From Mycobacterium sp. OAS707 (GTDB lineage: Bacteria > Actinomycetota > Actinomycetes > Mycobacteriales > Mycobacteriaceae), in the NCBI RefSeq assembly GCF_014873705.1, contig NZ_JADBDS010000001.1:682001-746000 (forward strand): a DNA stretch of 64,000 bases, in the 5' to 3' direction. Positions 33,666 through 41,964 of the stretch are shown here, piece by piece. Within the stretch, counting starts at the first letter, position 1, and each line of letters starts with the position of its first letter. Both the position numbers and the translations under genes were made by a program. The notes under the pieces are model-generated. The model saw nothing but the letters and a program-made list of their open reading frames with translations. It searched no databases and was not told the DNA's origin.

Positions 33666-35240
33666 TCACGGCGAACGGGTCGGCGTCTCGTCGGCCGCGA
33701 TCTGGGTCGCGGACATCGTGCCGTAGCCCTCCTTTTCCAGGTTCACGCCGTACTGCCCATGCGAAAGCGCGAACTCCTCTTCAGGTGAGAGCACCAGCTT
33801 GTGCCGGCCCACGATCCCGAAGTACAGCAGACCGATCACGAAATAGATCAGTGTTCCGACGACACCGGGCCGATAGTCCGGATTGAAGAACAACGAGACC
33901 AACGCGACGAGCGCAATGAAAGCGGCGACGGCCGCACCCCCGACGCCCCACGGACTGCGGTATGGCCGTTCGATGTTCGGCAGCTTGCGCCGCAGCATGA
34001 TGAACGCCGTGCACTGCATGAAGTACGAGATCACCGCACCGAAGACGGCCATGTACAGCAGTGCACCGACGATCTTTCCGGCGAGGGCATTCTCGCTCTG
34101 GCCGAGCAGATACATCAGCCACACGAGCAGGAACCCGACAACCGCTCCCGCGATCAACGCGACGTACGGCGTATTCCGCTTCGGGTGTGTTATCGAAAGG
34201 ACCTGCGGGAAATAGCCTGCGCGCGAAAGCGAATACGTGTTGCGCCCGTAGGCGTAGATGATCGTGAAGAAGCTCGCGATCAACCCGATCAGCCCGATCG
34301 TGGCGAGAATCGCGGCCCCGGTGCCTTCACCGAAGACCGCCTTGAACCCGTCGAACAACGGGGTCGCCGACGTGCCGATGCTCGCTGCGCCACCCCCGAC
34401 ACCGGTATTCAGGAACAGAGTCAGCACGGCGAACAACACCAGCGTGTTGAGACCCCAGATCGTGGCACGCGGGATGTCGCGCTTCGGATCGTGCGACTCC
34501 TCGGCGGCCAGCGGCAGTTCCTCGATCGCCAGGTAGAACCAGATCGCGAACGGCAAGGCCGGGAAGATGCCCCAAAGTCCCTTGGGCAGGAAGCTGTTTC
34601 CACCCTCATCCGGGGGGATGTTGGTGAGCAGGCCGAAGTCGAACTTGCCCGAGAAGAGCACGGCGAGGAAGAAGAACCCGAGGATGCCGAGCGCCAGCAA
34701 CGTGATCACCACGGTGAACCGCATCGTGATCTCGATGCCCATGATGTTGATGCCGACGAAGATGATGTAGAAGACCGCCGCCCACAGCACCGGACTGTTC
34801 CACCACCCGTCGGCACCGGCCAACTCGAAAACGATGTCGTGGGACAGGAAGCCCATGGCACTGACGACCACCGCGGGTGTGATCACGTATTCCATGTTCT
34901 CGGCAAGGCCGGTCACGAATCCGCCCCACGGTCCCATCGCCGACCGGGAGAAGGAATAAGCGCCACCTGTGTGAGGCAAGGCGGGTGACATCTCGGCGAT
35001 GCTGTAACACAGGCCGTAGTACATGACCGTGATGATGACGCCCGCGATGAGTAGGCCGCCGAACCCGCCGGCGTCCAGACCGACGTTCCAGCCGTAGAAA
35101 TCTCCGGAGATGACGGCGCCGACACCGAGCGCCCACAGCGACCAGAACGCGGCGTGACGGCGCAGCTTGCGCCGTTCGAAGTAACCGTGTTCTGCGTCCC
35201 GATAGGTGACCGATCCGACTGCCCGCTTGTTATCCGCCAT
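33666..35240 (-). CDS. ethanolamine-permease-like APC transporter
   Basis: A 524-residue, 12-helix APC superfamily transporter. Its N-terminus (YFERRKLRRHAAFWSLWALG, then VGAVISGDFYGWN) and the segment SPALPHTGGAYSFSRSAMGP closely follow the ethanolamine permease (Eat/EutP-like) pattern. Other segments are AENMEYVITPAVVVSAMGF and EELPLAAEESHDPKRDIPRA, the latter a conserved cytoplasmic loop. The ATG at 35240 has a GAGGAGG ribosome-binding site. It is the first gene of the operon running to 29344 and lies divergent to another APC permease. A FadR-type palindrome sits 25 bases upstream. Ethanolamine is the leading substrate guess, not proven. Confidence 0.85.
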   Translation of the reverse strand: MADNKRAVGSVTYRDAEHGYFERRKLRRHAAFWSLWALGVGAVISGDFYGWNVGLDAGGFGGLLIAGVIITVMYYGLCYSIAEMSPALPHTGGAYSFSRSAMGPWGGFVTGLAENMEYVITPAVVVSAMGFLSHDIVFELAGADGWWNSPVLWAAVFYIIFVGINIMGIEITMRFTVVITLLALGILGFFFLAVLFSGKFDFGLLTNIPPDEGGNSFLPKGLWGIFPALPFAIWFYLAIEELPLAAEESHDPKRDIPRATIWGLNTLVLFAVLTLFLNTGVGGGAASIGTSATPLFDGFKAVFGEGTGAAILATIGLIGLIASFFTIIYAYGRNTYSLSRAGYFPQVLSITHPKRNTPYVALIAGAVVGFLLVWLMYLLGQSENALAGKIVGALLYMAVFGAVISYFMQCTAFIMLRRKLPNIERPYRSPWGVGGAAVAAFIALVALVSLFFNPDYRPGVVGTLIYFVIGLLYFGIVGRHKLVLSPEEEFALSHGQYGVNLEKEGYGTMSATQIAADETPTRSP

Positions 35241-35264
35241 GGCGGCCTCCTCGGCAATTGGCCA

Positions 35265-35281
35265 AAGTTGTCAGACAACTT
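35265..35281. promoter_or_regulatory. FadR-type GntR palindrome
   Basis: AAGTTGTCAGACAACTT has two perfect 7-base arms around CAG and fits the FadR-subfamily consensus TNGTNNNACNA exactly. It lies 25 bases upstream of the ethanolamine-permease-like ATG, in the divergent promoter region. Confidence 0.6.
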
Positions 35282-35405
35282 GGACAATAATGACGGTGAA
35301 TCCCCACGTCAATATCGAGACGGAGACAGTTCGGAAACAGCCGAAATGCCAGCTAGCTGCCCCGCCGGGCCACCTGCGGGGAAGTTTTACGCGGCCGTCA
35401 TCTCC

Positions 35406-35439
35406 AAAGGTAGGACGCCAGACCAATAGCGGCCTATTG
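35406..35439. promoter_or_regulatory. shared 24-base element, copy 2, plus CAATAG/CTATTG dyad
   Basis: Bases 35406-35429 run from AAAGGTAGG to CAGACCAATAG and match the glnA4-promoter element at 20 of 24 positions in the same orientation. The 3' end also forms the perfect dyad CAATAG-CGGC-CTATTG (35424-35439). It is 46 to 79 bases upstream of the permease start at 35485. Confidence 0.55.
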
Positions 35440-35484
35440 TCTCCTACGGAACTGCGCTGTCCCCATCGGTGAAGGAGAACCGTC

Positions 35485-37053
35485 GTGCCAGAGGGCCATG
35501 AGCATTTGAATGACGACGAGCAGCATCTCGCCAAGCTCGGTTACGTGCAGGAGTTGTCGCGGTCGTGGTCGGGCTTCTCCAACTTCGCCATCTCGTTCTC
35601 GATCATCTCGATCCTGGCGGGCTGCTTCACCTCATTCGGCCTCGGCTGGAACAACGGCGGCCCCGCGGCGATCGCATGGGGCTGGCCACTGGTTTCGGCG
35701 TTCATCCTCGTCATCGGGCTGTGCATGTCGGAGCTGGTGTCGGCATACCCCACCTCGGGTGGAATCTATTGGTGGGCAAGCAAACTCGGCGGGGCGAAGG
35801 CCGGCTTTTACACCGGCTGGCTGAACCTGATCGGGTTGATCGCCATCCTGGCATCGGTCGCCTACGGCTGTGCGACGTTCTTGGACCTGACGCTGAGCAC
35901 CTTCAGTGAGAGCTGGGCCGCCGGCTACAGCCTGACCAGGGTGTTCTACATGTTCGTCGGCATCCTGGTGATCTCGGCGCTGATCAACATCTTCTCGTCG
36001 CACCTGTTGGCGGTCATCAACAACATCTCGGTGTGGTGGCACGTGGCAGGCGCCGCGGCCGTCATCCTGATCCTGTTCCTGATTCCAAAGCGGCACGCCA
36101 GCTTCAGCGACGTCTTCGCCACCACCGTCAACAACACCGGGATGTTCAACGGCGAGAAGGGCTTTGGCTGGCTGATCTTCGTGCTGCCGATCGCGGCGAT
36201 CCTGACGCAGTACACGATCACGGGCTATGACGCGTCCGCGCACCTGTCCGAGGAGACCAAGAGCGCCGCCGACGGTGCGGCCAAGGGCATCTGGCGTTCG
36301 ATCTTCTACTCGGCCATCGGTGGCTGGATTCTGCTGCTGTCGTTCCTGTTCGCGGTCCAAGACGTGGACGCGGTGACCAAGGGCGGCGGCCTCGTGCAGG
36401 TCATCTTCGCGCAGGCCCTGGACAGCAAGTGGGTCGCCATCGTCTTGCTGATCTCGACCGCGGGCCAGTTCTTCTGCACGACCGCCTGCCAGACCAGCGC
36501 GTCGCGGATGTTGTTCGCGTTCAGCCGCGACAGGGCGGTGCCGGGTCATCAGCTATGGTCGAAGGTGAGCTCGAACAAGATTCCCGCAAACGGTGTCATG
36601 GTCACCGCGTTGCTCGCCGGGGTCATCACCCTGCCCGCCCTGAAGAACGTGGATATCAACGGAGCGCCGGCGCCGATCGCGTTCTACGCGGTGGTCTCCA
36701 TCGGCGTCGTCGGGCTGTACCTGTGCTTCGCGGTGCCGATCTATTACCGCTGGAAAATGGGGGACTCGTTTGAGGTCGGTCGATGGAACCTGCGGGGACA
36801 TCACAAGTGGATGGCGCCCGTCGCGCTGATTGAGATCGCTGTCACATCGCTGATTGCGCTCTTCCCGACATCGATCGGCGGCGTGCCGTTCGGCGGCAGC
36901 TTCGATTGGAAATTCGTCAACTACACCCCGCTGCTGGTCGGCAGCGTGTTGATCCTGCTGTGGATCTACTGGCACGCCTCGGTGAAGAACTGGTTCACCG
37001 GGCCGATCAAGCAGGTCGACGAGACGGGCGAACAGCTCGAGGGCGTGTCCTAG
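35485..37053 (+). CDS. APC-family GABA/amino acid permease
   Basis: A 522-residue transporter of the amino acid/choline or GABA permease branch (UGA4/BAT1-like) of the APC superfamily. It has about 12 helices, with FSNFAISFSIISILAGCFTSFG in helix 1, ELVSAYPTSGGIYWWASKLGG in helix 2-3, and TGYDASAHLSEETKSA, which is a hallmark loop of this branch. GTG is the start codon behind GAAGGAGAA. It is monocistronic and divergent from the ethanolamine-permease-like operon. Its promoter carries the same 24-base element as glnA4, so it probably imports a substrate or relative of that pathway. Confidence 0.9.
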   Translation: MPEGHEHLNDDEQHLAKLGYVQELSRSWSGFSNFAISFSIISILAGCFTSFGLGWNNGGPAAIAWGWPLVSAFILVIGLCMSELVSAYPTSGGIYWWASKLGGAKAGFYTGWLNLIGLIAILASVAYGCATFLDLTLSTFSESWAAGYSLTRVFYMFVGILVISALINIFSSHLLAVINNISVWWHVAGAAAVILILFLIPKRHASFSDVFATTVNNTGMFNGEKGFGWLIFVLPIAAILTQYTITGYDASAHLSEETKSAADGAAKGIWRSIFYSAIGGWILLLSFLFAVQDVDAVTKGGGLVQVIFAQALDSKWVAIVLLISTAGQFFCTTACQTSASRMLFAFSRDRAVPGHQLWSKVSSNKIPANGVMVTALLAGVITLPALKNVDINGAPAPIAFYAVVSIGVVGLYLCFAVPIYYRWKMGDSFEVGRWNLRGHHKWMAPVALIEIAVTSLIALFPTSIGGVPFGGSFDWKFVNYTPLLVGSVLILLWIYWHASVKNWFTGPIKQVDETGEQLEGVS

Positions 37054-37068
37054 CCGCGGCACAGAGGT

Positions 37069-37095
37069 TTGACAATCCTCGCCAGTGGGTAGGGT
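37069..37095 (+). promoter_or_regulatory. promoter of NAGGN operon, leaderless
   Basis: TTGACA (37069-37074) and TAGGGT (37090-37095) are separated by 15 bases, and the GTG at 37103 follows 7 bases after the -10. The spacer is short, but both hexamers are good. Confidence 0.45.
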
Positions 37096-37102
37096 CGGCT
37101 GA

Positions 37103-38902
37103 GTGTGCGGAGCCGCTGGCGAGGTGCGTCTGGACGGTCGGACACCCGATGTTGCTGCCGTTTCGGCTATGGCCGAGGCGATGGCGCCACGGGGTCCCGA
37201 CGCCGCCGGAGTGTGGTCTCAGGGCCGAGTGGCGCTCGGCCACCGACGCCTGAAAATCATTGACCTGTCCGAAGCGGGCGCGCAGCCGATGGTCGATTCC
37301 GACCTGGGCTTGGCGGTCTGCTGGAACGGCTGCATCTACAACTACAAGCAGTTGCGGCGCGAACTGAGCGAGCAGGGCTATCGGTTCTTCTCGCACAGCG
37401 ACACCGAGGTATTGCTGAAGGCATACCACCACTGGGGTGATCGCTTCGTCGACCGCCTCTACGGCATGTTCGCGTTCGCGATCGTCGAGCGCGACAGCGG
37501 CAGGGTGGTGCTCGGCCGTGACCGTCTCGGCATCAAGCCGCTGTATCTCAGCGAGGATGCCAAGCGCATCCGGTTCGCGTCGTCGCTGCCCGCGCTGCTC
37601 GCGGGCGGCGATGTCGATACCCGCATCGACTCGGTAGCCCTGCACCACTACATGACCTTCCACTCCGTGGTCCCCGCGCCCCGCACGATCTTGCGTGGCG
37701 TGCGGAAGGTGCCGCCCGCGTCGCTGGTCGCCATCGAGCCGGACGGGCGCTGCACCACCACGACGTACTGGGAACCGGACTTCACGCCGTGCGACGACCG
37801 CGCCGATTGGTCCGAACGTGATTGGGAGGACGCGGTTCTCGAGGCGTTGCGGGTGGCCGTCGATCGCAGGCTGGTGGCCGACGTGCCCGTGGGATGCCTG
37901 CTGTCGGGCGGCGTCGACTCGAGCCTGATCGTCGGCCTGCTCGCCGAGGCCGGCCAGCACGGGCTTGCCACGTTCTCGATCGGCTTCGAGTCCGTTGGCG
38001 GCGTCAAGGGCGACGAGTTCCGCTACTCCGACATCATCGCCGAGCGCTTCGGCACCGACCACCATCAGATCCGCATCGGCACCGATCGCATGCTGCCTGC
38101 GCTCGACGGCGCGATCGGCGCCATGAGCGAACCGATGGTCAGCCACGACTGCGTCGCCTTCTACCTGCTCAGCCAGGAGGTCGCCAAACACGTCAAGGTC
38201 GTGCAGTCCGGGCAGGGCGCCGACGAGGTGTTCGCCGGCTACCACTGGTATCCCCCGATGGCCGACGCCACCTCGGTCGAGGGGTCCGTTCGCAAGTATC
38301 GCGAGGCGTTCTTCGACCGCGATCCGGCCGGCTACCAGGCGCTTGTCGCACCGGCCTATCTGGTCGACGGTGATCCCAGCGAGCAATTCGTCGCCGAGCA
38401 CTTCGCCAACCCCGGCGCCGCGACCGGTGTTGACCGCGCGCTGCGTCTCGACACCACGGTGATGCTGGTGGACGACCCGGTCAAGCGCGTCGACAACATG
38501 ACCATGGCGTGGGGCCTGGAGGGCAGGGTCCCGTTCCTCGACCACGAGCTGGTCGAGCTGGCCGCCACCTGCCCGCCCGATTTGAAGACCGCACACGACG
38601 GCAAGGGTGTGCTGAAACAGGCTGCGCGCAAGGTGATTCCGGCCGATGTCATCGACCGCCCCAAGGGTTATTTCCCCGTGCCCGCGCTGACTCACCTGGA
38701 AGGCCCCTATCTGGACCTCGTCCGTGACGCGCTCTACGCGCCCGCCGCCAAGGAGCGTGGCCTGTTTCGGCCGGAGGCCGTCGACCGGCTGCTCGCCGAC
38801 CCCAACGGCAGGCTCACCCCGTTGCGGGGCAACGAGCTTTGGCAGATCGCGCTGCTGGAACTGTGGTTGCAGCGCCACGGCATCACCGGTGCCGCGGCAT
38901 GA
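37103..38902 (+). CDS. asnO: N-acetylglutaminylglutamine amidotransferase
   Basis: A 599-residue asparagine-synthetase-like enzyme. The N-terminal glutaminase begins MCGAAGEV, with the nucleophile Cys2 after a GTG start; the C-terminal synthetase has the PP-loop LLSGGVDSSLI (SGGVDSS at 268-274). Paired with an acetyltransferase/ATP-grasp gene, this is the signature of the enzyme that amidates N-acetylglutaminylglutamine to form the compatible solute NAGGN. The two genes overlap (ATGA). Ordinary AsnB is not normally linked to such a partner. Expression is expected to respond to salt stress, though only a plain promoter is visible. Confidence 0.9.
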   Translation: MCGAAGEVRLDGRTPDVAAVSAMAEAMAPRGPDAAGVWSQGRVALGHRRLKIIDLSEAGAQPMVDSDLGLAVCWNGCIYNYKQLRRELSEQGYRFFSHSDTEVLLKAYHHWGDRFVDRLYGMFAFAIVERDSGRVVLGRDRLGIKPLYLSEDAKRIRFASSLPALLAGGDVDTRIDSVALHHYMTFHSVVPAPRTILRGVRKVPPASLVAIEPDGRCTTTTYWEPDFTPCDDRADWSERDWEDAVLEALRVAVDRRLVADVPVGCLLSGGVDSSLIVGLLAEAGQHGLATFSIGFESVGGVKGDEFRYSDIIAERFGTDHHQIRIGTDRMLPALDGAIGAMSEPMVSHDCVAFYLLSQEVAKHVKVVQSGQGADEVFAGYHWYPPMADATSVEGSVRKYREAFFDRDPAGYQALVAPAYLVDGDPSEQFVAEHFANPGAATGVDRALRLDTTVMLVDDPVKRVDNMTMAWGLEGRVPFLDHELVELAATCPPDLKTAHDGKGVLKQAARKVIPADVIDRPKGYFPVPALTHLEGPYLDLVRDALYAPAAKERGLFRPEAVDRLLADPNGRLTPLRGNELWQIALLELWLQRHGITGAAA

Positions 38903-40659
38903 CGGCGCTGGATCCCGACCATTCCGAGGCGATCACCCTCGGCCTGCACGATGCGTCGCCGCAGCACATGGTCGACGCCATGGCCGACGATGTCGTCGTC
39001 GAATTGGGTTGGGGGCGGCTGATTTTCGGTCAGACGTTCGCCGATCCCCACAAGCTTGCCGAGGTGCTGCGGCACGAGGGGCAGGGCAGACGCGACATCT
39101 GCATGTACGCCCGCGAACCGCAGGTCCTCGTCGCGCTCGCACCCGCCGAACTGTTCATCGACCCGAGCCACACCTATCGGCTGCGGTTCTCCGATGACGA
39201 ACCGGATGGCGCGCCAACCGGTTTCTCGGTGCGCACGCTGCAAGGCATCGAGGACGCCGACGCGATGAACCGCGTGTACCTGCAATGCGGGATGGTGCCC
39301 GCACCTGTCGATGTCATCTGGGACAACCATCTTCATCGCGATCCCGTCGACTATCTCGTCGCCGTCCGCGACGACGACGGGACCATCGTCGGCACCGTGA
39401 CAGGCGTCGACCATCAGCGGCTGTTCTCCGATCCGGAGAACGGCTCGAGCTTGTGGACACTGGCCGTCGACCCCACGTCGAGCCTGCCCGGCGTCGGCGC
39501 CGCCCTGACCCGCGCACTCGCGGCGATATACCGTGACCGCGACCGGGCATACATGGATTTGTCTGTGGCGCATGACAATGCGGCAGCGATCGCGTTGTAC
39601 GAGAAGCTGGGATTCACGCGTGTCCCGGTGATGGCGGTCAAGCGTAAGAACGCGATCAACGAACCGCTGTTCACTCACCCACCGGAGACCGTCGACGACC
39701 TCAACCCGTACGCCCGCATCATCGCCGACGAAGCCATGCGACGCGGTATCTGGGTGGAGGTGCTCGACGCCGAGGCCGGCGAGATGCGGCTGAGCCACGG
39801 CGGGCGCAGCGTCGTCACGCGAGAGTCGTTGTCGGAGTTCACCTCCGCGGTTGCGATGGCCCGGTGCGACGACAAGCGACTGACCCGGCGCCTGGTCGCC
39901 GAGGCCGGAATCGCCGTGCCGAAGGGCCGATTGGCCACCTTCGACGACGAAGACTACGCATTCCTCGACGAGGTCGGCGACGTCGTGGTCAAGCCGACCC
40001 GAGGCGAGCAGGGCAAGGGCATCACGGTCGGCATCGACGGCCGCGACGAACTCGACGCCGCCCTGGCCAGGGCCCGCGAACAGCACCCGGACGTGCTCAT
40101 CGAGCAGCGGGCACCCGGCGACGATCTTCGGCTGGTGGTGATCGACCACAAGGTGGTGGCAGCGGCGCTGCGGCGCCCGGCGGAAGTGATCGGCACCGGG
40201 CATCACACGGTCCGCGAGCTGATCGAGGCGCAGAGTAGGCGCCGGGCGGCGGCCACCGGCGGCGAATCCCGCATCCCCATCGACGAGGTCACCGAAGCGA
40301 CGGTGGCCGAAGCCGGTTGGTCGTTTTCCGATGTGCTGCCCGAAGGCGTGCGCCTGCGTGTTCGCCGGACCGCGAATCTGCATCAGGGCGGCACCATTCA
40401 CGACGTCACCGCCGAGGTGAACCCGGAATTGTGCGCGGTCGCGGTGACTGCCGCCGAGGCGATCGGCATCCCCGTGACCGGCATCGACCTGCTGGTTCCC
40501 GACGTCACCGGAGCCGACTACGTGTTCATCGAGGCCAACGAGCGGCCAGGCCTTGCCAACCACGAGCCGCAGCCGACCGCACAGGCGTTCGTCGACTTCC
40601 TGTTCCCCCAGAACCCCGGCCTGCCGCAGGCGTGGACGCCGGATCAACCGCCGCAGTAA
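38899..40659 (+). CDS. ngg: N-acetylglutaminylglutamine synthetase (GNAT-ATP-grasp fusion)
   Basis: A 586-residue fusion. After an N-terminal region of about 100 residues there is a GNAT acetyltransferase domain (TLAVDPTSSLPGVGAALTRAL and AAAIALYEKLGF). It is followed by an ATP-grasp ligase (about 280-570) with VVVKPTRGEQGKGITVGI, PGDDLRLVVID and the metal site VFIEANERPGLANHEP. The combination acetylates glutamine or the dipeptide and forms the glutaminylglutamine bond in NAGGN synthesis. The ATG at 38899 overlaps the amidotransferase stop by 4 bases. The operon ends 4 bases before a convergent gene. Confidence 0.9.
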   Translation: MTALDPDHSEAITLGLHDASPQHMVDAMADDVVVELGWGRLIFGQTFADPHKLAEVLRHEGQGRRDICMYAREPQVLVALAPAELFIDPSHTYRLRFSDDEPDGAPTGFSVRTLQGIEDADAMNRVYLQCGMVPAPVDVIWDNHLHRDPVDYLVAVRDDDGTIVGTVTGVDHQRLFSDPENGSSLWTLAVDPTSSLPGVGAALTRALAAIYRDRDRAYMDLSVAHDNAAAIALYEKLGFTRVPVMAVKRKNAINEPLFTHPPETVDDLNPYARIIADEAMRRGIWVEVLDAEAGEMRLSHGGRSVVTRESLSEFTSAVAMARCDDKRLTRRLVAEAGIAVPKGRLATFDDEDYAFLDEVGDVVVKPTRGEQGKGITVGIDGRDELDAALARAREQHPDVLIEQRAPGDDLRLVVIDHKVVAAALRRPAEVIGTGHHTVRELIEAQSRRRAAATGGESRIPIDEVTEATVAEAGWSFSDVLPEGVRLRVRRTANLHQGGTIHDVTAEVNPELCAVAVTAAEAIGIPVTGIDLLVPDVTGADYVFIEANERPGLANHEPQPTAQAFVDFLFPQNPGLPQAWTPDQPPQ

Positions 40660-40663
40660 CCCG

Positions 40664-41227
40664 CTACCAGGTGCTGGTGCGCATCACGATCTCGGCGGCC
40701 AACTGTGCGGTCGACTCCTGGGCATTGCGCCTGCCGAGCAGATCGACCAGCCGGAAGTCGCCGTACACGTAGCGCTGGCTGGCCTTGGCGACGGCTCGCG
40801 CCGCAGGAGTGCTGACCAGGGCGGTCGTGTTCATTTCGACGGGCGGGCAGTGCTCGTCGCGGATCACGCCGGTGAGGTCGGCGACCCGCGGATGGCCGCG
40901 GTCGATCACCACCAGCCCGATGAACCGGTCCAGTCGGGTGGCGGCCAGCTCCCACGCCAGTTCGCCGCCGATGCGGTCGCCGACCAGCAGCGCCCAGCGC
41001 ACATCGAGCGAGTCGAGGATGCCGACCACGGATTTGGCAGTCAGCCGCGGATCGGGGCCGATCACGACGGTCCGCAGCGAGGCGGTGTGCAGTCGCTGGC
41101 ATATCGCCTCGTAGGCCGAGGGTGCGTGATGCGCTGCGCCGAGCACCACCACTACCGACCCCTTGTCGGGCCCTGCGACGTCGACAGGCACGGGAATCCC
41201 GTCGACGGTCACCATGGTGGGAGGCAT
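40664..41227 (-). CDS. degenerate alpha/beta-hydrolase-fold protein
   Basis: A 187-residue protein with the beginning of an alpha/beta hydrolase fold: VVVVLGAAHHAPSAYEAI at the oxyanion region and VRWALLVGDRIGGELAWELA at the nucleophile elbow. Aligned with the usual VGHSxGG, the catalytic Ser is Arg. The cap and the His-bearing C-terminus are largely absent, so classical hydrolysis is unlikely. It may be a binding or regulatory relic, or a mycobacterial family of unknown role. It is convergent with the NAGGN operon. Confidence 0.7.
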   Translation of the reverse strand: MPPTMVTVDGIPVPVDVAGPDKGSVVVVLGAAHHAPSAYEAICQRLHTASLRTVVIGPDPRLTAKSVVGILDSLDVRWALLVGDRIGGELAWELAATRLDRFIGLVVIDRGHPRVADLTGVIRDEHCPPVEMNTTALVSTPAARAVAKASQRYVYGDFRLVDLLGRRNAQESTAQLAAEIVMRTSTW

Positions 41228-41289
41228 TCGGTCACGCTACAGTGACCGACCGCGTCGGCGGGCGGATTTTCCCGGTCTCAACCCGTGCA

Positions 41290-41946
41290 TCAGACGGCTT
41301 CGGCACGCTCGGCCTGCTTTGCCGCGATGTCCAGAAACGTCTGTGGCAGCGTGGCTTTGACGGTGATCGAGGGGTTCGGTGTCGCGAACACAACCCCGAA
41401 GACGGCCATCCGCCCGACGTTCTCGAACGAGAAATAGGCGCTGTTGCTCTGGTTGCCCAGCCGCATCGTCTGCTCGTACACGAGCGCGTCCGCGCGCGAG
41501 GTCTTGAGCCGGGTGGTCGTCATCGGGATGCCGGGTGTCGACGGGTCGAAGAACGTCTGGAACCGCGAACAGCGCTCGGCGGTCGCGGCCAACCGGTCGA
41601 GGTCCAACCGCGAGGTCAACACCGTCACCACCATCCGGGCGCCGTCGTAGGCCGCCACGTACTCGGCCGCGGCGCCAGGACCCCGCTCGGCCGTGTCTGC
41701 GATGGCGCGAGTCAGCCCGTCCGAGCAGCCTTCGGGGTCGGACAGCATGGCGGGTGGACCACCGGCGCCGTCGGACTGACCGGGCGACCTGGTGATGCGG
41801 TCGTATTGCACGCCAGGCGGGAAGTCCGCCGCGGTCAGCACCACTCGTTCCAGCGTGGCTCCGGGCCACGTCGGCGTGCCCGACACCACGTGTCCGCAGC
41901 CGGTGGCCAGCGTGACGAGCAGCGCCAGCACTGTTCGTCGCATCAT
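41290..41946 (-). CDS. putative lipoprotein, DUF5642-like
   Basis: A 218-residue secreted lipoprotein. The signal peptide MMRRTVLALLVTLATGC ends in a lipobox (ATGC) with Cys17. The mature part looks like the mycobacterial sensor or LppX/DUF5642-type lipoproteins (for example TAADFPPGVQYDRI and GPAMLSDPEGCSDGL-like Cys pairs) with two further Cys residues that may pair. It ends just before the degenerate hydrolase gene. The function is unknown. The family label is a weak call from overall pattern. Confidence 0.75.
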   Translation of the reverse strand: MMRRTVLALLVTLATGCGHVVSGTPTWPGATLERVVLTAADFPPGVQYDRITRSPGQSDGAGGPPAMLSDPEGCSDGLTRAIADTAERGPGAAAEYVAAYDGARMVVTVLTSRLDLDRLAATAERCSRFQTFFDPSTPGIPMTTTRLKTSRADALVYEQTMRLGNQSNSAYFSFENVGRMAVFGVVFATPNPSITVKATLPQTFLDIAAKQAERAEAV

Positions 41947-41964
41947 GAAATCAGGCTACCGACG

